Below are positions 51,059 through 61,800 of a stretch of 64,000 nt of DNA, in pieces. This DNA is from Lingula anatina (lineage: Eukaryota > Brachiopoda > Lingulata > Lingulida > Lingulidae). The first letter of the stretch is position 1; every line of letters begins with the position of its first letter. The notes beneath the pieces were generated by a model that searched no databases, was not told the DNA's origin, and was given only the letters and a program-made list of their open reading frames with translations. The position numbers and the translations under genes are program-made. The stretch is from NCBI RefSeq assembly GCF_001039355.2, contig NW_019775597.1:6734-70733 (forward strand), written 5' to 3'.

Positions 51059-53401
51059 ATGATGGCGATGAAGGTAAGTTAAAATACATCAAGATGAAAC
51101 ATTTTAAGTAACAAAAAACCAAATAGCTATGATCAAGAATCTCTCATTAATTATCGCAGGATATTACTAGTATGTTTATAGAAATATCCCTAGTTCTGCT
51201 AGGTCACGTACACTTCAATTAACAACATGGCGTCATTCTGTGAGTGGCATCTGTGTTGTAAGTAACTATGTTAACTAATACATTAACTGCCAGATGCACG
51301 TCAAAGTTTGATACCTAGACCCTATATAAGTTCAAGAAAACCAGTTAAATTTTTTTGTAACTGAGTCTGGGAGAAAAGATTTTTTGTCATCGATGAATTA
51401 TTGTACTAGTAGGCCTACTAGTATTATGTACTAGTAGCTTCTAGTTAGCAACTGAACCATGCAGCATTTGTTTTTTTATTTTAGGTGTTTGTGGAACGGG
51501 CCAGTGTGTCAGTGCGTCTTTTTCTACTGGTTGTAACTTTAAACCTGATCGTAGCTGGGGCGCACGGCGGATGCCCAAGTATTCTACCCAGCGCTTGCAA
51601 TTGTGCAACTAGGATAGAAAACTTGCAGGAGATCACCTCTGTGAAATGCGTAGGGAAGGGATTGGCGGATACTCCACTGTTTACCTACCAGGCTAACCGC
51701 AGTGTTCACATTCTAGATCTCCGTAGAAATGAGCTGACCTCCATTGCAAATTATGCTTTTGATGGGCTGTATGGAGTGCGAATACTGTGGCTGGACCAGA
51801 ACCAAATCTCAACCATCGCATCTAACGCATTCAGCGCTATTAGCAGCACTCTACAACAACTGCATTTAAATTACAACCAACTTCCGCGCATCCCAGTGAA
51901 CGGCCTGAAAGTTTTAACCAAATTACAGAGACTGGAACTGCGATACAATAAAATAGTAAATTTAGGTCTGACGGACCTTGAAGGACTGAACGAGTTAAAG
52001 CACTTGGATCTACAATCTAATGACATCAGTGCCATCGCTGAGGCGCAATTTTCGAAGTTTCCAAATTTGGGACTCTTGTCGCTCGGAGAAAACCGCATAG
52101 CCGACCTCCCAACGCGTGCCTTTGAGGGCATCGAAAACTTAACATCACTATCTTTGTCCGACAATTTGCTCACCGAAACCCCCCTTGACACATACGAGAG
52201 ACTAAGACAACTAGAAATATTTGATTTTAATCGGAATCGCATAAGCGAACTTAACGTTGCTCTTTTTCAGAGACTAACGGGGTTGAGGAACATTTATGGA
52301 TCTGGAAACAATCTCGAGAGAATAGAGAGAGGAACATTCGATAATCTCCACAGTCTTACTACGCTCGACCTTTCCAATAACAGATTTCACACACTGGCAT
52401 CTGATACATTCAACGGACTCGCCATGTCATTAGTGACTCTAAACCTTATGAACAATAACCTGACTGAAGACTCGGTCTTACCTGCTATACACTCCTTGAC
52501 TAACTTACAGCGACTTCTATTGTCGGGAAACGCCTTTCAGATCTTGGGAGCAAATGCGTTTCAGTCACTCAGCAAACTTAAAGAACTTTTCCTTGCTCGC
52601 AATAATATTCGGCGTGTAAACAACAGCGCGTTTTCTGGTCTTGAAGAAAGTCTTGAAGTTCTTCACTTAGAGCACAACCGCCTGTTGGAACTTCCGTACT
52701 TGAAAAACCTCACAAATTTGCGAGAGTTCTACTTTGGTGGCAACGCTCTCGGAGTTATTCCAAAGAGGGCATTCGACGGTCTCGAGTTGACACGCCTAGA
52801 TCTCAGTCAAACGAACATCACCTCCAAACTGGCCTCACTTCCACCGGAGGCGTTCCAAGGTCTGGAGGAATACCTTGAAAACTTAGACTTGCATGGGAAC
52901 TTCCTGGAAACTGTTCATCACTGTGTATTTGGACGGCTGAAGCGGCTAAAGATCCTCGACATCTCGTTCAACCCCTTGTCGTGTGACTGTAGAATGCTGT
53001 GGCTGCATTTAACATTTCGAGACGTGACGTACAACAGAGCGAGGTGTGACCGGTCAGCGAACAAGGGTGAAAGTTGGGAAGAGTCAAGTGCCATCGAGTC
53101 TTTTACAGTCTCCGGATGCTCGTCAGACGAAATCGCCAATTGCACGGACCCGCCGGTCCCCAGCTCTACAAATACCCCAACTAGCCAGCCGCCCCCTGGG
53201 GACCAGCCAAGGCAACTGGCCGCTGACAAGGATACGGTTGTAGTTATTGTGTTGGTCTGCGTCTGTGGACTGGCTCTACTGGCAGTGATCGTGGGGTTCA
53301 TATGCAGTTGTTCTCAGAGACGACGCGTTCTCAAAAACGACTTTCCTATGTCTGATACGTCTTCAACCGTGTACAGCACTTCTTCAGTTTTCAAGCGTTA
53401 A
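51059..53401 (+). CDS. Type I membrane leucine-rich-repeat protein
   Basis: Two exons: 51059-51073 and 51485-53401, 643 residues. The short first exon encodes MMAMK and ends at a consensus donor (AAG|GTAAGTT). The second starts after TTTTTTTATTTTAG. Joining them in phase 0 gives an N-terminus followed by a hydrophobic signal segment (RLFLLVVTLNLIVAGAHG), absent a usable ATG in exon 2. Then come a Cys-rich LRRNT cap, about 18 leucine-rich repeats of the LxxLxLxxNxL type (for example LEELDL-like HILDLRRNELTSI), an LRRCT cap starting NPLSCDCRMLWLHL, a Pro/Ser/Thr stalk, one membrane helix (VVVIVLVCVCGLALLAVIVG) and a 30-residue tail with RRR stop-transfer. Several NxS/T sites are present. This architecture suits chaoptin-, LRIG- or LRRTM-like adhesion or receptor proteins; orthology is not resolved. 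Confidence 0.92.
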
Positions 53402-53423
53402 TTAAGTGTTCATTTGAGAGATT

Positions 53424-54215
53424 TTCGTTAGCGTCACAGACAAAGTGTAAATGAAGGTGACTTGTTCAACTCAAAGGACAGCTCTCCCAGGGTGATGTTG
53501 TAATTACATGTAGGCTAGTAGACTTTACTTTTCTACAGACAAAACGTGAAAGGTGGTGCGTTATAATTAACATGGCGACAAAATTGCCAACTATAGATAG
53601 ACATATACATGTAAAATGCCAATCTGTGAAAAATTGAAAAAGAAAATTGAAAAAAAATTAGCCATTGTTTTCAACAAGAACAGCCTGGTTTTCGAACTGG
53701 AGCTGCATATAAGTCCGATGAACCATTCCTTTATGGTGTATAAGAGTAAAAATTCCTGGAAACTACAAGGTCACGGCGACGACGTTGCCAGATGCAGATG
53801 ATGGCTATATGTTCAATCACATAATGTCTGTCCATAAAAATGTAACCAAAGTTTTATTGCACTTGTCAATGTTAGAGTCACTATTATAGTATAATTTAAG
53901 GCGACTTGTTCTGCTCAAGTGAGGACGATCATTTTATTCATGGACAAATTTACGTTATTATGTCCAAGTTTTATTCATTCAAAGCTCACAGGAGAGCTCT
54001 CAAACTTTCGTGTTATAACATACTGTGTAATTAGTGGACACAGGAGTGACACAAGCTAAGTGGCGGATTTTCGTCAGCGCCACAGATAAAGTGTAAATGA
54101 AAGTGACTTGTTCAGCTCTCCAAGGGTTGTGTTATAATTAGTGCAGTTTGTTTCTGTGGAAAAAGGTATATATTCAAGAAACTATAAGTCATTGCCGAGA
54201 TACAGCGACCGAAGA
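53424..54215. repeat. Imperfect local repeat downstream of the LRR gene
   Basis: The segment GACAAAGTGTAAATGAAGGTG...CTTGTTCAACTC at 53424-53510 recurs at 54068-54145 (GATAAAGTGTAAATGAAAGTG...CTTGTTCAGCTC). Weaker echoes lie at 53900-53930 and 53990-54020. It probably lies in the 3'UTR or just beyond; no clear polyadenylation signal was assigned. Confidence 0.6.
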
Positions 54216-54590
54216 CTTCTCCGGATGTCTTAAAAGGAAACAATGATTAAATGTAAAGATTGCTTTTTATGGATGTAGATATGCGCATTTCTTGTAAAGT
54301 ATAAAGAGCCCCTTTTTGGCGACGGAGACTTTAAAACATTGTATCAAAACCATATTTCACAATAATACGTAAGTGAATTCGAATTTTGTCTTGTTTAAAA
54401 AGAAATGCGGTTTCAGTGCTTTAAATACCTTTTTTTAAATCATATATAGTTAAACAGTCAAAAATATCACTTAAATTTGATGGAAATTAAGATTTTAAGG
54501 ATTGCACTTTTCGGGTGAATTTCAAAGACAACTCTTTCGGAAACATTACAAAACATTTATTGATTTGTAAACATGAGACGAAATATATTA

Positions 54591-56506
54591 GTCCGGTGGC
54601 TTAAGGAAAAAATCGTGACACGGCGGATAAAAGCACCAAATTTGGCATGTAGCTACCTTTTGACATTCTTAATCAAATTAGAGCCGTAGCCCTCTCAAAC
54701 AATTTACCGTTTGGTCAAAAAATTCAAAATGGCCGCCAATTTATGGAATTCTATAGAAATATGCACATACCTATGTTGATTTTTATCAAATAAATTATTT
54801 TCTCAGAGTTTTCCACACCTTTATTACCCATTGTATTCATATATGTCAGATAGCAAACAAGTTCCCTTGGACTTTTGAAAAATCCAAGATGGCTGTCATA
54901 TGCCATAGAAACAGCCATAGGAATACTAGTGCACAACTAATACCAGCTAGAAAGATACGTTGTCCACTATCAAATTAAGTCTGTTTCTCAGATTTTGGTT
55001 ACCCACATTATATGTTTGTAGTGAGTAACTACGAAGTGTTCTTGGGCATTTTGGAAAATCCAAGATGGCTGCCATGTGTCACAGGAATTCTAGTATACGG
55101 GGGATTCAACTAATGACAACTGGAAAGATTAATTTTCCACTACCAAATTAAGTTTGTTTCTGAGTGTTTTCCACATCCTTTCCACCAACACAATATGTAT
55201 GTGGTGAGTAACGAACATGTATTCTTGGGTATTTTGAGAAAATCCAAGATGGCCGCCATATGTCATAGGAATACATCTAGTATTACAAAGGGTTGGAACT
55301 AATGCCAGCTAGGAAAACATAATTCACTATCAAATTCAGTTTATTTTTTCAGTGTTTTACACATTATTATTACACTGTGATACATATCTAGCAGGTAATA
55401 AATGTGCATATTTGATCATTTTGAGAAAATCCAAGATGGCCGTCACCGGTCATAGGAATACTACTGGTATTCAAACTGCACATCCATGGTTTTTCATCTA
55501 CTGCCAGGGTGAAATTGTGTTTGCTTATCAAGTTTTGCCCATCCTTATTAGTCCTATGATATATATCTGGTGGGTAGATAGTGTGCATCCTTGGGTATTC
55601 TGAGTAAATCCAAGAAAGCTACAATTTGGCATAGGAATACTAATGGGTGGGTTTCAATTGCTGCTAGAGAGGCATATGGTTCATTATACAATTACATTAC
55701 CATGGGTTTGTTTTAAAAATAATTTATGTTTTTCATTCCATTTATAATTACCCCTATGATGTATACCTGGTCTGTAGCATGTGTGTATCTTTGGGTATTC
55801 TGAAAAAAAATTCGAGATGTCTGCCTTTTGTCATTAGAATATTCGTACACATAATCAAATAATTCCAGAGATACACTGAGTACAATTTAAATGTAGTTAA
55901 CTTTAGATCTTTTAAAATGTTTTTCATATCCTATTTATCCTTATGAAAGACTCATTGTGTGTAGAAAGTGTATGTATCCTTGAGTACTATTCGGAGAAAA
56001 CCCAAGATAGCTGCCAGTTGTCATAGGAATATATCATTCAAATGCACATAGGTGTCAATTCATGGAACAGTTCAGACATGGAATCCAACATGAAATAAAC
56101 CTGTTTGATATTCAGACATGTTCACATCTTTATTAACCCTACTCTATATAAATCTGATGTGTAGCAAGTGTGCATCTTGCATATTTGAGAAAGTTCAAGA
56201 TTGCTGCAATTCACAATAGGAGTAGCACAGTCAACTACTGCCAGAGAGACATTGGGTTCAATATAAAATTAATTTTGTTTCTCGGTATTTCCCACATTCT
56301 TTTTGGACTTTGAGATATCTATCTGGTGGGTAACAAGTGTGTACCCTTAAGTATTTTGACAAAATGCCATGATTACCCTCATTTGCCTTAGAAGTGCCTA
56401 TAAAATCCAATGCAACAGTTTTCCTATGGGGAAAGGAAGGCCATCTTGGATTTCCCCAAAATGATCAAATATGGACATTAATTACCTAACAGATTTGTAT
56501 CATGTG

Positions 56507-56562
<56 letters not shown>

Positions 56563-57334
56563 CTAACAGAAAAACAACTGAATTTAGCTTCAATTTATAT
56601 GAAAGCCTATCTCTCGCAGGTATTAACGTATTAACTGAAACCCACCTTCTATGGCTAATGGCAGCCATTTTGTTTTGTGTTGTTTTCAAAAAGGATACAC
56701 ATAACATTCTCATCACATATATATTATGTGGATTAAAAAGATGTGGAAAATACTCAGAAACAAACCTAATTTGTCAATCAATATTTTATATCCATGGCAG
56801 CAGAAGCCCTATGTGTATACTAGTATTCCTTTGATATGGCGGCCATCTTGGGTTTTTCTCGAAATGCTTGAGAATAAAGGTTAGTTACTCACCACAAATA
56901 TATTATTTGTGTAATAAGGCACTCAGAAACAAAATTAATTGGATAGTGGGCAATGCATCTTCATAGTTGGCATTAGTTGAAAACCCTTCTACATGTTCTA
57001 GTATTCCTAAGCCATACGGCGGCCATCTTGGATTTTTCAAAAAGTCCAAGGACACTCGTTTGTTATCTGACATATATGCATTATATGGGTAATAAGGATG
57101 TGGAAAACATTGAGAAAATACTTTATTTGATAAAAATCAACATAGGTATGCATATATTTCTACAGAATTTCACAAATTAGGGGCCATTTTGGATTTTTTG
57201 GCCAAACAGTAATTTTTTTCCATGGGCTACGGCTCTAATTTGATTTAGTACGTCAAAAGGTACCCACATGCAAATTTTGGTGCTTTTATCCGCCGTGTCA
57301 CGATTTGGCCATTTTTTGCCTTAAGCCACTGGAC
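54591..57334. mobile_element. Foldback element with arrayed long inverted arms
   Basis: A 2.74-kb inverted structure. The left terminus begins GTCCGGTGGCTTAAGG; the reverse complement of the right terminus begins GTCCAGTGGCTTAAGG, and both continue through TCGTGACACGGCGGATAAAA and on for at least 350 bp. Each arm is built from degenerate units of about 180 bp, each marked by CCAAGATGGC(C/T)G(C/T)CAT. I count about nine units in the left arm (54730, 54884, 55061, 55246, 55430, 55609, 55812, 56000, 56198, and a decayed one at 56370). About five in the right arm are inverted (56436, 56667, 56833, 57013, 57180). An (AAT)n tract lies near the centre. No transposase is seen. A target duplication was not resolved. 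Confidence 0.88.
56507..56562. repeat. (AAT)n microsatellite
   Basis: About eighteen AAT units inside the foldback element, just right of the point where unit orientation switches. Confidence 0.95.
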
Positions 57335-58827
57335 CATATGAACTACATGTAAAAATCACTCAAGGATTATCTCTTACACTGCGACTTCTGTTCAACAGGT
57401 GTCAAATCTCCATAAACATTTCTGACAGGTATTATGCATTCCATCATGTTTTCTTCACTTCAACTTTACAGCCTGTATAATGCATTTGATCTGTACATTT
57501 TATGTACACTGTAAAATAAAAAGCACTTCCGTATTAATTTCATTTACAAATCTACCGTATTGCAATGACACTAATGCACTGTTAACTTTCACAAATATGA
57601 CATACTGCATAAAAAAGAGAACTAGATTCCAGAGACGTACAAAAAAGTTGCATTAACACATATACTAGTAGAACGTTAGGCAGAAAGGCATGCACAGTGA
57701 TTACATGGGGGGGTCATCTTTGGGAAGACTGTGTGGATATGAAAATTTGGCATGAGTATAAAGCTGAAAAAAATAACTACACGGGAAGGTAAATTGATAT
57801 AATAGTTAATTTCATGAAACAACAAATAAACAAAGGGAAATAGGTGTCGTACGAATGCGTATGTCCTATTTCAACTAAAAACTGCAATTAGTCTTAGATT
57901 ATGTCAGCTTTTGCTTGTTTTTACTTGTTTTGATCCATTTTAAAGTGATAAACATGGTGGAATCTAGGATTCATCTATGTTTTAACATAGTTGAAACATA
58001 GTTGAAACCAATATTCTTCTCAAAACTGAAATGTGAAATATGTCTTTACGCGTACTTCTATAATTACTCCCTATTAATTTTTTAATTCAAAATTCTTTTT
58101 TTATAGCTGTCAGGTATGACTTCATGACTTTTGGGGATCAAATATATATATATATCAATATATATAATAGAGCTACAATATTCAGACCTACAGAAGATAA
58201 AAATGTGCAAGCTTTCCACCTTTAAAGCCCTAAATAGGTCTAGACAACACATAAAAAATTACAAAACAATCATTGTTCACTTTGGCACAAATATGACAGA
58301 CAAATATGAAAGCAGAGAAATGGAGAAAGAGAAAAGTATTATTTCATGTACTGAACTATCTTTAGGTCAATTATGTTAGCTGTCAATTACATGTACCATG
58401 ACTATCTCTTGATGTTGAAAGATATAGTAACAAAATTATACATATAGGTCTCCTTCACAGGTCTCTCCTATTTAAAAATAGTTACAATTCTTATATTGGG
58501 ATGATCTTTTACACAATTCTTCAGCAGGAAATATCTCTGTTACAAATAAAGGCCAATTCCAGTTTGTATTTGGGCATATTTTGCTACTTTTACATTCATT
58601 TCATTTACATAATCCCAAAACTTGATAAAAAAAAGAGAAGTAACAGCAATAACCCCACTGTCCTGACATTCCATGGCAAATAACTCTGTCATGATATCAC
58701 AGTGGTTCTTCCTTCACTGAGTGCTGCTGGGACCTTCTACATTCACATTTCAATATGCTGTATCTTAAACATACTACATCCAATCCTGCTCCAGCTTTCA
58801 TCACTTCACTGGGTTGGTACTTCTTTT
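57335..58827. other. Intergenic / 3' flank of pikachurin gene
   Basis: Likely includes the pikachurin 3'UTR (immediately left of 58828 on the minus strand). No other gene; open frames at 58131-58379 and 58501-58683 (+) lack domains. Confidence 0.45.
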
Positions 58828-61800
58828 TCATGAGCACTGGTTAATATTCTGTCCACTGCTGGCTTGAGCAACAAATTTCACATGGTAGTCTGTGGCCAGA
58901 GTAAAGTGGGAGATACATCCAACAAAACCCCCTGTATATTTGTGAAGTGTTTTCTCTGCCATGTCATTCACAGCACCTGAAATATTAGTTTAAAGAAGAT
59001 AGATTAGAATATTACATAAATGATATATATACACTTCCATATTGTGAATAGGCAGTGATCTATACTAACTAAGGATATCATCAGTCAATTTTTCATTTTT
59101 TTTGTTTTCTGTAACTAATTTCTAATGTGGTATCAACCATCTTTGTCGTGGGATGGGTCAAATGTCATCACTGTTGCCACAGCTGCACGTGTGCATGACT
59201 CTATGATCCTCCCTCCCCAAACATCCCCCTGCCCCAGTAACACAACACTGGGTAAAAGTGGTTATCGTAGCAGGGGAAATGACCCCCATCCCTGTTTAAA
59301 ATCAGTAATCTCTGCCCTTGTATTTTAAAAACAGAATAAAGTGGCATGCCATTTGGTTGCACGGCTTTCACTTAATTTATTCTGCTGAGAAATGACATAT
59401 TTAAAGTAAAACTGCTATTGTACATTGCTTTTAGACAATTATTCTCTGTGTTCACAGTCCCTTTTCTTTTATGTCATACCATACCAAAATTTGTCTCAAA
59501 TAGCACCACTGTACCCCCATACCTAAAAAGAGTTGTGTGTTGGTATTTAGCTGAGTAAATCTTCCAGGACTTCGGCCATCTTGTGCAGAAAGGTCATCAA
59601 CTTTCAGAGACCCATCCTGTTTTAACCTGGGACAAAAAAGAATACTTTATGGCAACTGAAAATATGAATGATTTTTTTTTCTATAAATATTTATTTATTA
59701 TCACTGTGAGATGTGACACAATTTATACCAAAACAGTTCATCTTATGAAACTTTCTGACCATGTGATACCTGCAATCATGTACCTTTTAGCATGAATCCT
59801 GTGCCACTTCCCATCATCGATCCTGGTCGTATTGACCATGATGTCCGCCTCCCCACTGCCCAGGTTGTACTGAAAGTGGACATACCCTCCACGCAAACCA
59901 ATAGCCACATAGTCGCTGATGGTGCTCAGGTGTTCTTCACTACTCCACAAGATAAGTCCATCTGATTGGCTGGTCTTTAGCCGTATTTTAATATCCAGCT
60001 TCTTGCCTTTGATTCTATTTCAATAATAAACAGTTTCAATTTCAGAAAAAAATGTGATAATTTTAATTTCATATCATCTTTCCATTAAAAACATATAACT
60101 TTAAAAGAGCATCTTTTGTAAGCAAATAAAACCTTTTAATTTTTAAATTTTTAGCTGTATCTTACCTTTTCATGGTTTCTTCATCATTATACTTCAAGAA
60201 GCTGTTTCCTCTAAACATTGGGACTGTCACATCATCATATACAGCTAAAACATAAGTATATCATTTTAAAATATGCTAAATTATCAATCATCTATTATGA
60301 TATAATATGGAACTTAATTACTTGATTTATGACTTCTATTACACATCTTTTTCATTAAGAATATTTCATAACCGTGTTGATTTGTGTGAACAAAGTATAT
60401 TCATTCCCTCAGCTCTTCAAGTATGGTAGTTCACAAAATCTCCTGGCAAAGTGGGGAGTATGTAACATGTAAATTTGTGTTCTCAATATGTAAAAAAAAG
60501 AAGTAATTTCGACAAAGAGTAAAAGACCTTATAACATGGTCTCCATGGAGCAAATGACGCTGTCAAATTATGAGAAAATCTAATCAAACTCCCATTTAGC
60601 CAAATGGTAATTGTTTCAAGCTTTCAACCCAGGCAGTTAAAGTGGGGAAAAAACTGTAATGACTTCTGCTACTTGTAAAAATTTCATAAACGAAGCTGAT
60701 AATTCAATTCCTAATTACATATGGTCTTGTAGAAAGACGTTACTGTACTTGTACATGCCATTTATTGATTAGACCACCATGTATTGATGATGACTATATA
60801 TACATAGAATGGTGAAAATGAATCACACATATGCTTCCCTTAATGTACGTGTATTGGCAATTACTGAAATTTGATGACATATGTTCAGCATATTCAAATA
60901 ATTTACGATAAGATTTTACGTAATATATAATTGAGATATACACAACCAAGAAAGAATTTCTATATATGCAGTATATCTCTATAGTAGAAAATTTCATATC
61001 AGTGTTTAAAAATGTGCTTCACTAATGGAATCAGTACTTGTTGTTTGACCCCCCTCCCCCCCAAAAAAGGGTGTGGGGTGGCTGGCTTCTCAAAACCAAA
61101 GCATACAAAATTCATTGAAAAGAACATTATTAATTATTATATCTGCAATTAATTTGTGAAACCAGTCTAAAAAAAACATGTATAATATTTGTTTTCTTTT
61201 TATTAGTATTCGTTCTTTTCTGCTCATTTGTCAAGGCCAAGTACATGTAGGAGTATTTTCCAAATGCAAATGTAGACCCTCATAATCAATACTAACTATA
61301 TCATGGTCCTTCTCATCACTGAGTCAAAATACTTTAGGGATTCTATTACCCATGTGCTAAACTTGTTTGATTATGTAAAAGATGAAGAGATAGGTGACTT
61401 TTTGTAAAAGAAAGAATGTGCTGCAAAAGTTATAAAAATTTCCTCAAGTTAATTTCAGCTAAAAATCATTTAAAAAACCTATGTGGCAGCCTACAAAATT
61501 ACTGGACAGTATTTATTTTTATTTTATTTTTTTATGTTATGTGTGAGCGTGTGTACTTCATGTAAAATGTACAACATAGCAGTACTTAATCTATATTGCA
61601 GCCAAAATGGGTATTGTTTTTGCATGTTTATACTAATTCATTTACTTAATTTTCATATCCTTAGCAGAAAAAACTATAGAGTACACCCAGTTATTGATTC
61701 TCAACTGTAACACATGTTGAACCAACCACTCCAATCACCACTACATCAATCATGCATGAACCATTTGTACTCACTTTCTTCACAGTTTGTGTTGGTGAAC

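Noticed and set aside
51871-53301. Minus-strand frames opposite the LRR exon
   Set aside because: Shadows of the GC-balanced coding exon; no start context or domain.
56486-56716. Tyr-rich minus-strand frame across the (AAT)n tract
   Set aside because: Produced by translation of the microsatellite.
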